64,000 bases of DNA from Thiomicrospira sp. WB1 (GCF_001507535.1 NZ_LQBN01000001.1:434001-498000); one strand, 5' to 3'. Numbered from the stretch's first letter, positions 1 to 10,989 are shown. Notes: a model not told the origin generated them from the sequence alone. Program-made: numbers and translations.

Positions 1-2
1 AC

Positions 3-569
3 CTAGCGCACCGCAAAGGCACGCTGGCGCTGGAAAACGAACTGGACCTGATTGACGACGACTTTTTGCAGTTTGCGGTCTCGGAAATGATGGTTTATCG
101 CGAACTCTCTCACCTGGAAGCCAGCCTGGAAAATCATCTGAACACTTCGCGCCTGCGTCATCTCAATTGTCAGGAAATGTTTTACAACATGGCCGCTTAC
201 GCACCGGCGTTTGGCATGATGGGTACGGTGATGGGGCTGATTATGATGATGACCACGCAAGTGGGCGCCGAGCAGGCGGCGGTGGGGCCGGGCGACGACA
301 TGCTTCAGGGGCTGTTGCAGGGCATGGGGCTGGCATTGGTGACCACGTTTTATGGTGTGTTGCTGGCCAATATGGTTTTTACCCCGATTGCGGGCAAGTT
401 GAAAGTGCTTTCCGACGCCGAGGCGCTCAAAAACGACATTCTGATGTATGGCATTCTGGGCATCAAACAGAACGTGGCGCCGTTGCTGCTGAAAGAAAGC
501 CTGATGGCGTTTGTCAATGATCGCAACAAGCAACGATTAATGGATGCTGCCCCCGGGTCGATGGGATGA
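3..569 (+). CDS. MotA-type flagellar stator protein (5' end outside window)
   Basis: This is the C-terminal part (about 188 residues) of a MotA/PomA-family proton-channel subunit; the gene begins before the window. MotA pentamers surround a MotB dimer in the inner membrane and convert ion flow into flagellar torque. Visible are a cytoplasmic region starting LAHRKGTLALEN, which corresponds to the conserved MotA stretch before the third membrane helix. A helix of the form GMMGTVMGLIMMM and a last helix of the form MGLALVTTFYGVLLANMVF then follow, with the family's 'P-I-A-x-K-L' after it. The stop overlaps the next start as ATGA, so the downstream motB-like genes are translationally coupled. The family call is secure. 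Whether this set drives a flagellum or another MotAB-like machine cannot be decided here. Confidence 0.9.
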   Translation, partial: LAHRKGTLALENELDLIDDDFLQFAVSEMMVYRELSHLEASLENHLNTSRLRHLNCQEMFYNMAAYAPAFGMMGTVMGLIMMMTTQVGAEQAAVGPGDDMLQGLLQGMGLALVTTFYGVLLANMVFTPIAGKLKVLSDAEALKNDILMYGILGIKQNVAPLLLKESLMAFVNDRNKQRLMDAAPGSMG

Positions 570-1312
570 ATACGCGGGATTCGATTCAAAAAACTTTGCT
601 GGCACAGAGCCTTCAGCGACTGAAGCAGAATCAGTCCTGGCAGCTGGTGTTTGTCACGCTCTTTACCGCCTTGCTCGCGTTTTTTGTGTTGATGATCACC
701 TTGTTTGAGATCGAGAGCAATCGCACCGAGCGTGATTATCAGCGCTTGCTCAACGCGTTTTACCAGGAGGTAGTCCAAGCCCGTGACGAAATGGGCCTGC
801 CCTGGTTGCAGGTGGAAAACACCTATGCCAAAGGCGTTCGTCTGAGTCTCAGCCCGCAACTGTTTGACGATCAATCTCTGTTTCAGGCCGGTCGGGCCAA
901 ACTCAACCCGCGTTTTCTGCCCTATCTGGAACAGGTCGTGGCCCTGATACAGCGTCTGAAACTGCCTGAATTTCATCAACGCTATGCGCGGTGGACACGA
1001 AGCCAGACCGTGAACGAGGCGCCCGGCAGTCGCGTTGCCGTGACGCTCAGAGTGGAGGGCCACACGGATGCCACCCCTCTGGCGCCGACCGCCTTGTACC
1101 AGAATAACCGCCAGTTGAGCACCTATCGGGCTTATGCCTTTATGGATTGGTTGGCGTTGTACACCCAGTTGCCGCCGCATTTGTTTGCGATCGCCGGTTA
1201 TGGCGCCTTTCACCCGCTCACCAATGACCCGGACGATCGTCAGAATCGCCGGATTGAGTTGTATCTGCAGCCGCAAATTCTGTCCCTTCCGAGCCAGGGT
1301 GGTGCGCCATGA
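566..1312 (+). CDS. MotB/OmpA-family protein lacking the channel aspartate
   Basis: A 248-residue protein with one N-terminal membrane helix (about residues 27-50) and a C-terminal OmpA-like peptidoglycan-binding domain. The latter shows VEGHTDATPLAP and NRRIELYL, the usual anchoring signature. This is the MotB architecture. In MotB the helix carries an essential aspartate in the pattern A-D-F-V-T-x-M-M-A-F-F. Here the aligned stretch is V-T-L-F-T-A-L-L-A-F-F, so the aspartate position appears to be threonine. The gene overlaps the motA-like gene before it and a second motB-like gene after it, both by ATGA. It may therefore form a heterodimer with that second protein, acting as a structural or regulatory half. 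This is inference; the alignment was made by eye. Confidence 0.85.
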   Translation: MNTRDSIQKTLLAQSLQRLKQNQSWQLVFVTLFTALLAFFVLMITLFEIESNRTERDYQRLLNAFYQEVVQARDEMGLPWLQVENTYAKGVRLSLSPQLFDDQSLFQAGRAKLNPRFLPYLEQVVALIQRLKLPEFHQRYARWTRSQTVNEAPGSRVAVTLRVEGHTDATPLAPTALYQNNRQLSTYRAYAFMDWLALYTQLPPHLFAIAGYGAFHPLTNDPDDRQNRRIELYLQPQILSLPSQGGAP

Positions 1313-2001
1313 CGTTGCATGCGCTCAAAGCTCGCGGCCAGTGGCTGTTTTCGTTTGGGGATCTGCTCACCCTGTTGATCACCTTTTTCATTTTGATGAT
1401 TGTGTTGAACAAGGGAGAGATCACCCGTTTGCAAAAATGGAGCGATGAACGACTGGCACAGGCGTATCATCAGTTGCAGAGCGAGTTGACCCAGCCCTGG
1501 ATTGAGGTGGCACGCACACGCAAAGGGATTCGTCTGGCGCTTGAACCGGGTGAGGCGTTTGTTCGTGGTGGCTATGAACCCAGTGACGCCTTACAGACAC
1601 AGTTGCGGCAGTTAGGCCAGGTGTTGGCAAAATTGGATTTATTTCAACCCCAGCGGATGACCTTGCCTGAGAGTGCCTTGAACGCGGCACGAGAAAACGG
1701 TCTGAGTTGGCAGGCGTCGATCCGGGTGGCTGGGCACACGGATGATCTGCCAGTCAATCCGGCCTCCCCCATGCGCAATAACTGGTTTTTGAGCGCCATG
1801 CGCGCTCAGACCGTCATGCGCTGGCTGTCAGAACAATCGGCGTTGCCACCGGAGTATTTTGTGGTGTCCGGGTTTGGTTCGCACCGACCTCAAGTCGCCA
1901 ATGATTCGCCTGAAGCGCGTGCGCGCAACCGTCGTGTGGAAATTTACTTGTCTGCAGCGTTTGAAAAGCGCCCGGGCTCCCCGGTTTTCCCCCATTTTTG
2001 A
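1309..2001 (+). CDS. MotB-like stator protein with channel aspartate
   Basis: A 230-residue MotB-like protein: short cytoplasmic N-terminus, one membrane helix and a periplasmic OmpA-like domain (AGHTDDLPVNP, ARNRRVEIYLSA). Its helix reads FGDLLTLLITFFILM, keeping the aspartate that binds the translocated proton in MotB. It starts inside the stop codon of the preceding motB-like gene. One MotA-like and two different MotB-like proteins are therefore made from one message. Paralogy of the two is clear from shared layout, including the post-helix segments WLQVENTYAKGVRLSL and WIEVARTRKGIRLAL. Together they probably form a stator with two non-identical B subunits. Confidence 0.88.
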   Translation: MTLHALKARGQWLFSFGDLLTLLITFFILMIVLNKGEITRLQKWSDERLAQAYHQLQSELTQPWIEVARTRKGIRLALEPGEAFVRGGYEPSDALQTQLRQLGQVLAKLDLFQPQRMTLPESALNAARENGLSWQASIRVAGHTDDLPVNPASPMRNNWFLSAMRAQTVMRWLSEQSALPPEYFVVSGFGSHRPQVANDSPEARARNRRVEIYLSAAFEKRPGSPVFPHF

Positions 2002-2306
2002 TCAAAACACAGGGTGTGATTAACTTTTTGCATGCATGCATTTTGTTCATGGATGATTTGGTTTGGTTCTGTCTCAGTTCATTCACAAATCTGTCACGTT
2101 GTTGTAGAAGGCTTGTTGATACAGGAATTTAACCTCTTGTGAAATTCTTTTTAATTCAATGTGTTATGTTTGTTTTGGTCAAGAAAAGATGATTGTTTGA
2201 GTTTGTCAGAATCGTAGGTAAGGGATTGAAATAAAGGGAGAAGTGTCCGTTAAGCGAACGGATTTTAACGTGTACGCCTTGTGGATAACTTTGTGAACAG
2301 GTCGTG
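2002..2306. other. AT-rich gap between convergent genes
   Basis: About 305 bp separate the end of the motB-like gene from the end of ung, which points the other way. No supported gene was found. It holds one weak terminator-like hairpin (listed separately) and one exact match to the DnaA box TTATCCACA, on the minus strand at 2280-2288. A single box carries little weight. The base composition is visibly richer in A/T than the flanking genes. Confidence 0.5.
2246..2266 (+). terminator. weak terminator-like hairpin
   Basis: Stem TCCGTT / AACGGA (2246-2251 and 2257-2262), 5-nt loop, then TTTT. It follows the motA/motB-like genes on the plus strand. The stem is short, so confidence is low. Confidence 0.35.
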
Positions 2307-3011
2307 TCAACCGTCGTGAGGCAGTTGCCAGTCGATGGGGCGGTGTCCATGTGTTTGCAGCCACTGATTGGCCTGGGAAAAAGGCCGGCTGCCGAAAAAA
2401 CCACGGTAGGCGGACAAGGGCGATGGGTGAGGGCTTTTGATCACACAGTGTCGCTGCGCATCGATCAGCCGCCCTTTTTTCTGCGCGTAGCCGCCCCAGA
2501 GAAAAAACACCAGGTCTTCCCGCTGATCATTGAGCCGTTGGATGATGCGATCGGTGAAGGTTTCCCACCCTTTATTCTGATGTGAGCCGGGTTTGCCCGC
2601 CTCCACTGTCAGTACGGCGTTCAGCAGCAACACGCCCTGATCGGCCCAGGGTTGAAGATAGCCTGTGTGACGGTTGTCGACGCCCAGATCATCCATTAAT
2701 TCCTGATTGATGTTTTTCAAAGATTTGGGCAGCGGGTGGACATGCGGCTGCACGGAAAAACACAGGCCATGCGCATGACCGGGGGTCGGATAAGGGTCCT
2801 GCCCGATGATCACCACTTTGACCTGGTCAAACGGGGTGGAATTCAACGCCTGAAACCATTGGGCGCCTTTGGGCAGAATCTGTTTGCGTTGTTTTTCCGC
2901 CAACAGAAAGGCTTTGAGTTCGTCCATGTAGGGTTGCTCAAATTCCTCGCGCAGCTGGGTCAACCAGGTTGGATCGAGTTGAATGCGGTCAGGGTTCATA
3001 AAATCGGTCAT
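2307..3011 (-). CDS. ung: uracil-DNA glycosylase
   Basis: A 234-residue family-1 uracil-DNA glycosylase, which removes uracil from DNA to start base-excision repair. The catalytic water-activating motif [17 protein letters not shown] sits near residue 72. The C-terminal DNA-binding loop [12 protein letters not shown] with its catalytic histidine is present, and [13 protein letters not shown] lies between. Length matches the family (about 220-230). A second in-frame ATG four codons on is possible. The gene lies 6 bp downstream of pdxH on the same strand and is probably co-transcribed with it. Confidence 0.97.
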   Translation of the reverse strand: MTDFMNPDRIQLDPTWLTQLREEFEQPYMDELKAFLLAEKQRKQILPKGAQWFQALNSTPFDQVKVVIIGQDPYPTPGHAHGLCFSVQPHVHPLPKSLKNINQELMDDLGVDNRHTGYLQPWADQGVLLLNAVLTVEAGKPGSHQNKGWETFTDRIIQRLNDQREDLVFFLWGGYAQKKGRLIDAQRHCVIKSPHPSPLSAYRGFFGSRPFSQANQWLQTHGHRPIDWQLPHDG

Positions 3012-3017
3012 GCAGGG

Positions 3018-3698
3018 TTAGGGACTCAATCGGGTTAATGACCAGGCCTGGTTAAAACAGCCAGCCTGTCCGCCTGTGCAATCATAACGAAACCGATCAT
3101 GCAGGCGGTTTTCCCGTCCCTGCCAGAATTCAAACCGATGTGGGCGCAGTCGATAACCGCCCCAATGCGGTGGGCAGTCAATGTGGGGGCCCTGTTCGCT
3201 GTCGGCAATCTGAATATTCTGTTCCAGTGTTTTGCGCCCCGGCAGTGGCTGGCTCTGCTCGGACACCAGCGCTGCCAGTTGGCTGTCGCGTGGTCGTGTC
3301 TTAAAATAAGCCTGGTTGGTGGCCGCATCGGTTTGTTCTACTTGCCCTTCAATGCGTACCTGCTGTTCCAGTTCCGGCCAATAAAAAAGCAGCGCCGCGC
3401 GCGGCTGGTGCGCCAGCTCCTGTCCTTTGTCACTGTTGTAATGGCTGTAGAAGACCAGACCGGTTTCATCCATGGATTTGAGCAGAACGATTCGACTGTG
3501 TGGCTGGCCGCTGGCATCGACCGTCGCCAGACTCATCGCTGTCGAGTCTTTGATCCCTTCCTGCATTGCGCCGGTCAGCCATTCGTCAAACTGTTGGAAA
3601 GGGTCAAGGTGCAACTGACTGCGTTCCAGGGAACCACGCTGGTAATCGCGGCGTTGCTGGTGGTAATCACCCGAAGGTGAGACGTTGGGATCGGCCAT
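3018..3698 (-). CDS. pdxH: pyridoxamine 5'-phosphate oxidase
   Basis: A 226-residue FMN enzyme that oxidises pyridoxamine or pyridoxine 5'-phosphate to pyridoxal 5'-phosphate. Family landmarks are AMSLATVDASGQPHSRIVLLK in the middle, YFKTRPRDSQLAALVSEQS, and the C-terminal WGGYRLRPHRFEFWQGR followed by RLSP at the end. Length and ending agree with the family. The codons for the near-terminal residues Q-A-W coincide with one copy of the dispersed palindrome (3041-3052). The intergenic stretch to divergent parE (about 175 bp) should hold both promoters. Confidence 0.97.
   Translation of the reverse strand: MADPNVSPSGDYHQQRRDYQRGSLERSQLHLDPFQQFDEWLTGAMQEGIKDSTAMSLATVDASGQPHSRIVLLKSMDETGLVFYSHYNSDKGQELAHQPRAALLFYWPELEQQVRIEGQVEQTDAATNQAYFKTRPRDSQLAALVSEQSQPLPGRKTLEQNIQIADSEQGPHIDCPPHWGGYRLRPHRFEFWQGRENRLHDRFRYDCTGGQAGCFNQAWSLTRLSP
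3041..3052. repeat. dispersed palindrome ACCAGGCCTGGT, copy 1
   Basis: Exact copy inside the 3' end of pdxH, where it encodes Q-A-W. The right flank continues TAAAAC. Confidence 0.95.
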
Positions 3699-3824
3699 GG
3701 TTCAAGTCCTGTGGTTGCCGGAGCAGCGTGGTTTGAAACCACTGAGGTTAGGGGGTAATATAACTCGCGCCGGTCGACACAACGTTGTGTTCGTGCCGGG
3801 TTTTGACTAAGTATCTTAACCTAA

Positions 3825-5762
<1,938 letters not shown>

Positions 5763-5763
5763 C

Positions 5764-6333
5764 ATGATTTCTCAAGGCGTTCTGGTTTCCAGTGGTTTGA
5801 TTGTTTTGGGGTTTTGGGCCCTGAATCATGCCTCGAAAACATTGATTCGAAAGCTCAGTGATTTCAAACAGGTGTCCGACGGCCGCTACCAACAGATCTA
5901 CAAATACTTCCGGGCCGTGTTGACCATTCTGGCCGGGGTGGCCCTGCTACTGGCCTGGGGGGTGGATTACAAAGGTCTGGTGGTGGTGGCCACCTCGGTG
6001 CTGGCGATGCTGGCGGTGGCACTGGTGGCTCAGTGGTCGATTCTCAGTAACATTACGGCAGGTGTGCTGATTTTCTTTGTGTTTCCGATTCGCATCGGTG
6101 ATCGCATGGAAGTGATTGACGGGGCGTCCAGTGTGCAGGGTCGGATCGTGGAAATCACGCTTTTTCACGTGATTCTGGAAGAGACGAACGGTCAGTGGTT
6201 GTCCTACCCCAACAGCGTGTTGCTGCAAAAAGCCGTGCGCAAGCTGTCGGGCGATGACGGTAAAAAAGCATCCGGGCGACCTACGCTGTCAAAGCGTCTG
6301 GCCGAGCGTCGGTCTGATACCGGGGCAAAATAG
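5764..6333 (+). CDS. small MscS-family mechanosensitive channel protein
   Basis: A 189-residue inner-membrane protein with membrane segments near residues 4-22, 48-66 and 70-110. A short beta domain follows, with FPIRIGDRMEV, GRIVEITLFHVIL and YPNSVLLQKAV, the hallmarks of the MscS pore helix and beta barrel. MscS channels release osmolytes on hypo-osmotic shock. This one is much shorter than E. coli MscS (286) because the C-terminal vestibule is missing; such minimal forms exist. It begins 2 nt after the parE stop and is likely co-transcribed with it. I start it at the ATG at 5764 since residues before that come from the overlapping parE frame. Confidence 0.85.
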   Translation: MISQGVLVSSGLIVLGFWALNHASKTLIRKLSDFKQVSDGRYQQIYKYFRAVLTILAGVALLLAWGVDYKGLVVVATSVLAMLAVALVAQWSILSNITAGVLIFFVFPIRIGDRMEVIDGASSVQGRIVEITLFHVILEETNGQWLSYPNSVLLQKAVRKLSGDDGKKASGRPTLSKRLAERRSDTGAK

Positions 6334-6339
6334 CGCAGG

Positions 6340-6711
6340 TCAGGTCGGGTTGCTGGCTTTGTAACCGTATTGTTCGCTCAAGTCATGCAACCGCTGTTTG
6401 TAGTCGAGAAAATCCTGAATGATGGCCAGGGTCTGCGCGTCCTGCTCTTCCAGTTCCAATGAGAGCATAAAACCCTTTTCAGTGGCGTGGTGTTCGCGCA
6501 CAATGCCATGCAGGTTCATTTGGTTGAATTCGCCAAGCGCGGGCAATTCGAACCGTGTTTCAAGACGAATGCCAATGGCCGCGTTTTTGGGGCTTTCGAT
6601 GGCCAGCCCCTTGGTGGAAATTTCCAGCAAGCGACCTTCGACTTCGACGGTCTGACCCTTGACGATGACTTTGCGGTCGGTTTGAGTGGAGGGGGCGTGA
6701 AACAGGCTCAT
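6340..6711 (-). CDS. degenerate PilZ-like protein
   Basis: A 123-residue protein with the beta-barrel pattern of PilZ domains: LLEISTKGLAIES in place of the usual D/N-x-S-x-x-G, then RFELPALGEF and GFMLSLELEEQD. The upstream R-x-x-x-R c-di-GMP clamp is not evident, so it may not bind the nucleotide. A C-terminal helix (QTLAIIQDFLDYKQRL) follows. It lies 25 bp downstream of a better PilZ gene on the same strand and ends 6 bp from the convergent mscS-like gene. The family call rests on pattern only. Confidence 0.6.
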   Translation of the reverse strand: MSLFHAPSTQTDRKVIVKGQTVEVEGRLLEISTKGLAIESPKNAAIGIRLETRFELPALGEFNQMNLHGIVREHHATEKGFMLSLELEEQDAQTLAIIQDFLDYKQRLHDLSEQYGYKASNPT

Positions 6712-6736
6712 GGCAGGCGTCTCATGGTAAATCGCA

Positions 6737-7117
6737 TCACAGATGATCCACCGTATGGTGTCTGCGAATGAAATCCTGGATCTGATGCTGGGTGTAAGGA
6801 TTGAGGTCGACGAATTCCACCCCGGTCAGGTATTGCCTGCGGACCTTGACGCTGTGACGACTTTGCGCCTGAATGTGCAAGGGCTGGGCACCGGCATTGG
6901 GCAGTCGGAAATCCAACGTTACGGTTTCACCGTCAGGGACGGGGGCGTCGGAGACAAAGCCGGCCCCGAGAACCGAAATGTCGAGCATGGTACCGCGCAG
7001 CGCATCCGTGTCGTCCGAGGGCGATGGTTGCGAGAAATGGATCTCGACCGGACGCTCGGTGGAGACGCGTTCGGCCCGGCGGCGCTCGGCACCTTTGGGT
7101 GAGGCGGTTGCAAGCAT
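6737..7117 (-). CDS. PilZ domain protein
   Basis: A 126-residue single-domain PilZ protein, a predicted receptor for cyclic di-GMP. The two binding motifs are present: R-R-A-E-R (R-x-x-x-R) near residue 12 and LDISVLGAGF (D-x-S-x-x-G) near residue 45. GVEFVDLN and a final helix close the fold. I start at the ATG at 7117. A longer form to 7168 is open but its extra N-terminal residues look unlike the family and overlap a probable promoter region. With the neighbouring PilZ gene, two diguanylate cyclases and two stator loci in this window, a role in motility control is a reasonable guess. Confidence 0.8.
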   Translation of the reverse strand: MLATASPKGAERRRAERVSTERPVEIHFSQPSPSDDTDALRGTMLDISVLGAGFVSDAPVPDGETVTLDFRLPNAGAQPLHIQAQSRHSVKVRRQYLTGVEFVDLNPYTQHQIQDFIRRHHTVDHL

Positions 7118-7217
7118 AGTGAGGATCGTTGACTGTGTCCTGAAAAGCTTTATGATAAAGCAAAACAACGCAACAAGTCCATGAATGCAAGCGTCTCAAC
7201 CACAAAGGTCACCACCG

Positions 7218-7502
7218 ATGTATACAGAAACCCTGACGGTCGAAAACATTAAATGCGGCGGCTGTGCCGGTCAGATCGAACGCAAATTAAGCCAGTTGGA
7301 AGGGGTCGCATCGGTCACGGTGAACATTGAGGCAGGTCAGGTGAGCGTCGAGGCGGACAATCTGGAAACAGTGCAGGCCGAACTTGCCCGGCTGGGTTAC
7401 CCGGTCGCGGGTACGGTCAGCGGCGTTTCCGCCTTGGGCGCGAAAGCCAAATCGTTTGTCTCCTGTGCGATTGGCAAGACCGGCACCAGAGAATCGGATT
7501 GA
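7218..7502 (+). CDS. heavy-metal-associated (copper chaperone-like) protein
   Basis: A 94-residue protein whose first 65 residues form an HMA domain: ETLTVENIKCGGCAGQIERK carries the C-x-x-C metal site, followed by LEGVASVTVNIEAGQVSVEA and a YPVAG loop. Such domains hand Cu(I) to P-type ATPases or sequester it. A 30-residue tail of unknown role follows. The ATG at 7218 has AAAGG 9 nt before it. It stands alone between divergent PilZ genes and parC. CopB- and CcoI-type copper pumps are encoded elsewhere in the window and are possible partners. Confidence 0.85.
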   Translation: MYTETLTVENIKCGGCAGQIERKLSQLEGVASVTVNIEAGQVSVEADNLETVQAELARLGYPVAGTVSGVSALGAKAKSFVSCAIGKTGTRESD

Positions 7503-7511
7503 AGAGTGCTG

Positions 7512-7547
7512 CCTGTCTTTTTTACCAGGCCTGGTAAAAAAGACAGG
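7512..7547. repeat. dispersed palindrome copy 2, within a perfect 36-bp palindrome
   Basis: ACCAGGCCTGGT at 7524-7535 is flanked by six T and six A. Beyond these lie CCTGTC and GACAGG, making a perfect 36-bp inverted repeat with no spacer, 10 bp after the HMA gene stop. It can fold as a long hairpin ending in a T-tract on either strand, so it may also act as a terminator. Confidence 0.95.
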
Positions 7548-7613
7548 GCGCTCGCATTCAGATGACCCTTCTTTTACAGGCAAGACCTTGACTAGACAAG
7601 AGGCCCGAACAAC

Positions 7614-9842
7614 GTGAGTCAGCAAAGCATCAATTACGACGGCATTGAAACCCAGTCGGTCGCCACCTTTACTGAAAAGGCATACCTCGATTATGCCATG
7701 TATGTGATTCTGGACCGGGCGTTGCCGCACATCAGCGATGGACTCAAGCCAGTGCAGCGCCGCATTATTTACGCGATGTCCGAGTTGGGACTGAAAGCCT
7801 CGGCCAAATACAAAAAATCGGCCCGAACCGTGGGGGATGTACTGGGGAAATTTCACCCGCACGGGGATTCGGCCTGTTACGAAGCCATGGTGTTGATGGC
7901 CCAATCTTTTTCCTTTCGCTATCCGCTGGTGGACGGTCAGGGGAACTGGGGCTCGGTGGATGATCCGAAATCGTTTGCCGCCATGCGCTACACCGAAGCC
8001 AAACTGTCTAAATTCAGCCAGCTGCTGCTGCAGGAAGCGGCTCAGGGGACGGTTGACTGGGTGCCTAATTTCGATGGCACCCTGCAGGAGCCTTCCAGTT
8101 TGCCTGCACGCGTGCCGCACGTGCTCTTAAATGGCACCTCGGGCATCGCGGTGGGGATGGCCACTGACATTCCGCCGCATAATCTGCGCGAGGTGGTTGA
8201 GGCCTGTGTCGCATTACTGGACAACCCCAAACTGAGTGTGGCGGAGCTTTGCCAGTATCTGCCGGCACCGGATTATCCTAATGACGCGCTGGTGATCACG
8301 CCCGAAGCCGAACGCATCCGCATGTACGAAACCGGCAATGGGTCCATTCGTCAGCGCGCGCATTACACGGTTGAAGACAAGGTGAATGTGGTGATCGACG
8401 CCTTGCCATTTCAGGTGTCCGGGGCCAAGGTGTTGGAGCAGATTGCCAGCCAGATGCGCGCAAAAAAACTGCCGATGGTGGTGGATTTGCGTGACGAGTC
8501 GGATCATGAAAACCCGATTCGTCTGGTGTTGGAGTTGCGTTCGCGCCGGGTGGATGTGGAGGCGACCCTGCGCCATCTGTTTGCCACCACCGATCTGGAA
8601 CGCAGTTATCGGGTCAACCTGAATGTGATCGGTTTGAACGGGCGCCCGCAGGTGAAAACACTGCACGGGCTGTTAACGGAGTGGCTCGCCTATCGCATGG
8701 AAACCGTCCGCCGACGCCTGCAGCACCGTCTGGACAAGGTGTTGGACCGCTTGCATATTCTCGAAGGGTTGTTGCTGGCGTTTTTGAACATTGATGAGGT
8801 CATTGCCATCATTCGGGAGGAAGACAAGCCCAAGGCAGAATTGATCCGACGCTTCGATCTCAGTGAACGCCAAGCGGAGGCGATTCTGGAATTGAAATTG
8901 CGCCAGTTGGCCAAGCTGGAAGAAATCAAGATCAAGTCCGAACAGGATGAGTTGGCCAAAGAGCGTGACTGGCTGGAAAAAACCCTGGGCAGTCAGGCGC
9001 GCCTGAAAACTCTGGTGAAAAAAGAACTGCGGGCCGATGCCGAGGAATATGGCGATGCGCGTCGTTCGCCGATCGAAGACGTCGCTCCCGCCCAAGCGCT
9101 TAGCGAGCAGGATTTGCTGCCCTCGGAGCCGGTGACGGTGATCCTGTCGGAAAACGGCTGGGTACGTGCCGCCAAAGGTCATGACGTGGACGGACGGCAA
9201 CTGACCTACAAGTCCGGGGACGCGTTCCGCTCCCAGGCATCGGGCCAGAGCCGCCAGCAGACCGTGTTTCTGGACAATCGAGGGCGTGCTTATTGCGTGC
9301 CGGCGCACACCTTGCCCTCTGCGCGCAGCCATGGTGAACCTTTAAGCGGCCGATTGAACCCGGCTGCAGGCACGCAGTTTCAGGAAGTGCTGTTGGGCGA
9401 TCCGTCGCAGGAAGTGGTCTTGGCCTCGTCTGCCGGCTTCGGGTTTATCACCCAGTTATCCAACCTGATTTCCAAAACCAAGGCGGGGAAAGCGGCGATG
9501 ACGCTGCCCAAAGGCGCAACCCTGTTGACGCCCAGCTCGGTCAAAGCCGAAGACCTGATTGCCGTGGTGACGGATGAACCCCGTCTGCTGGTGTTTGAGC
9601 GTGATCAGTTGCCCACGCTGGCCAAAGGCAAGGGCAATAAATTGATTCAACTGCCAAAAGGCGTGTCCGTGCGTGCGGTGTTTGCCTTTTCAGCCGGACA
9701 GAAACTGGAAATTGTGGCGGGGGATTACGGCAAAGTCTTTGGCCCTTCCGCGATTGAAAGTGCCATGGGGCAACGGGCCAGCCGTGGCATGAGTCTGCCT
9801 CGAACCCTCAAAAAAGCCGATCAGATCCGTCTGGCGGATTAA
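7614..9842 (+). CDS. parC: topoisomerase IV subunit A
   Basis: A 742-residue DNA breakage-reunion subunit of topoisomerase IV. The N-terminal region shows [29 protein letters not shown]. The active-site tyrosine lies in [12 protein letters not shown], and [16 protein letters not shown] covers the quinolone-resistance region (serine at the usual position). A coiled-coil and C-terminal DNA-wrapping domain follow. Length agrees with ParC (about 750) rather than GyrA (about 870), and the presence of parE 2 kb upstream supports that. The start is a GTG at 7614. Confidence 0.96.
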   Translation: MSQQSINYDGIETQSVATFTEKAYLDYAMYVILDRALPHISDGLKPVQRRIIYAMSELGLKASAKYKKSARTVGDVLGKFHPHGDSACYEAMVLMAQSFSFRYPLVDGQGNWGSVDDPKSFAAMRYTEAKLSKFSQLLLQEAAQGTVDWVPNFDGTLQEPSSLPARVPHVLLNGTSGIAVGMATDIPPHNLREVVEACVALLDNPKLSVAELCQYLPAPDYPNDALVITPEAERIRMYETGNGSIRQRAHYTVEDKVNVVIDALPFQVSGAKVLEQIASQMRAKKLPMVVDLRDESDHENPIRLVLELRSRRVDVEATLRHLFATTDLERSYRVNLNVIGLNGRPQVKTLHGLLTEWLAYRMETVRRRLQHRLDKVLDRLHILEGLLLAFLNIDEVIAIIREEDKPKAELIRRFDLSERQAEAILELKLRQLAKLEEIKIKSEQDELAKERDWLEKTLGSQARLKTLVKKELRADAEEYGDARRSPIEDVAPAQALSEQDLLPSEPVTVILSENGWVRAAKGHDVDGRQLTYKSGDAFRSQASGQSRQQTVFLDNRGRAYCVPAHTLPSARSHGEPLSGRLNPAAGTQFQEVLLGDPSQEVVLASSAGFGFITQLSNLISKTKAGKAAMTLPKGATLLTPSSVKAEDLIAVVTDEPRLLVFERDQLPTLAKGKGNKLIQLPKGVSVRAVFAFSAGQKLEIVAGDYGKVFGPSAIESAMGQRASRGMSLPRTLKKADQIRLAD

Positions 9843-10152
9843 GGGCGTTTGATTTCGGTCGGTTGTTATTATCCTGTGATGTTTGTAGAAAGTGTTTGCC
9901 CGTTTCGGGCGATTCTGACACTTTGTTTCCCTTGTGATGGGCCTTCTCTGGAGGCGCCTGTCTTGACCCATTCGGCCGACTCGGTTTGAACGAGTCTGGT
10001 TGGTATTGTTTTTGCTTTTTGCTTAGGGCCGATGGCAGGCTGGCCCTATTTCGATGGTCATCATGATGCGCCAATCTGGGTCGGACGGGCAATAGGTGTT
10101 CTTTGCACAATGTAAAGGGCTCAAGACAAGTGGTTTAAAAAAGACGTAATTT
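9843..10152. other. intergenic region with hairpins between parC and motA
   Basis: About 310 bp without a supported gene. It holds a nested hairpin at 9890-9925: outer arms AAAGTGT/ACACTTT and inner arms GCCCG/CGGGC. A second hairpin lies at 9978-9996 (GACTCG/CGAGTC, 7-nt loop). The first probably terminates parC. The motA promoter should lie in the last 120 bp, but I saw no convincing sigma-70 or sigma-28 match. Confidence 0.45.
9890..9925 (+). terminator. nested hairpin after parC
   Basis: Perfect inner stem GCCCG-TTT-CGGGC (9899-9911) enclosed by AAAGTGT (9890-9896) and ACACTTT (9919-9925). It lies 48 bp after the parC stop with only a short T-run, so it may be a terminator or another RNA structure. 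Confidence 0.45.
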
Positions 10153-10989
10153 ATGTTCGCAAAACCTTTTGCAATTTTGGTGATATTGGGCAGTTTGTTC
10201 GGTGGTTTTATGATGGCCGGAGGCGAGCTGATTGCCTTATGGCATCCTGCCGAACTCGTGGTGATTCTTGGGCTGGGCCTGGGTACGTTTTTAGGGGCGA
10301 CGCCGGTTTATGTCTGGAAGCGCACGATGGTTTATACCGGTCGGTTTTTTTCAGGCGGGCGGATTAAACAACGTCTTTATCTGGAAACGCTGGATCTTCT
10401 GGACGATCTGTCACGACTGGCCCGTTCCGAAGGGCTGCTGGCCTTGGAGAATCACATTGCCGAGCCCGACAGCAGTTCCATTTTTGCCAAGTACCCAACC
10501 GTGCTAAAGCATCGGGATTTGCGTCGTTTTATCATTGATAACTTTAACTATCTGCTGCTCAACCCGCCGCAAAGTCTGAATTTTGAAGAATTTCTGCACG
10601 ACCAGATTGATGACTTGATCGAATCCATGTCGGAGGTTCCACGTGCCACCGGAAAACTGACCGCTCTGATGCCCGGGTACGGGATCATTGCGGCCGTCAT
10701 GGGGGTGATTCTGACCATGAACCTGTTGGGTGGTGACATGGATGTGGCCAAGATCGGGACCTCGATCGGGGCGGCGCTGGTCGGAACCCTGACCGGGATC
10801 TTTTTTGCGTTTGCGGTGTTTGCGCCGTTTACGCATTCGATTGAAATTATGATTCGACAGGATCGTGCGCTGTTTGAGATGACCGCCTCGTTTTTTGTGG
10901 CCTTTGCACACGGCGTCTCGCCCAGTATGGCGATGGAGGTGGCGCGCCAGCGTGTGCCGCCTGAATTTGCGCTCCCGCGGAATGATTGA
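10153..10989 (+). CDS. motA: flagellar motor stator protein MotA/PomA
   Basis: A 278-residue stator subunit with four membrane helices: about residues 7-24, 34-52, 172-192 and 205-225. The cytoplasmic loop contains RSEGLLALENHI, and helices 3-4 carry MPGYGIIAAVMGVILTM and GTSIGAALVGTLTGIFFAFAVFAP. These match MotA across its full usual length. The partner motB follows 37 bp downstream, a conventional pair. Together with the locus at the left edge, the genome has at least two stator sets. The ion (proton or sodium) cannot be assigned by eye. Confidence 0.93.
   Translation: MFAKPFAILVILGSLFGGFMMAGGELIALWHPAELVVILGLGLGTFLGATPVYVWKRTMVYTGRFFSGGRIKQRLYLETLDLLDDLSRLARSEGLLALENHIAEPDSSSIFAKYPTVLKHRDLRRFIIDNFNYLLLNPPQSLNFEEFLHDQIDDLIESMSEVPRATGKLTALMPGYGIIAAVMGVILTMNLLGGDMDVAKIGTSIGAALVGTLTGIFFAFAVFAPFTHSIEIMIRQDRALFEMTASFFVAFAHGVSPSMAMEVARQRVPPEFALPRND

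Noticed and set aside
3-2001. Zorya-type antiphage system (ZorA/ZorB are MotA/MotB-like)
   Set aside because: No ZorC, ZorD or ZorE gene follows, and the MotA-like part lacks the long ZorA tail (it ends soon after the last helix). Upstream genes are outside the window, so this cannot be fully excluded.
2280-2288. Perfect DnaA box in the gap between motB-like and ung
   Set aside because: A single 9-mer, no cluster of boxes, no dnaA, dnaN or gidA nearby. Not evidence for an origin.
10028-10035. GCCGATGG as a sigma-28 -10 element before motA
   Set aside because: No matching TAAAGTTT-like element 11 bp upstream.
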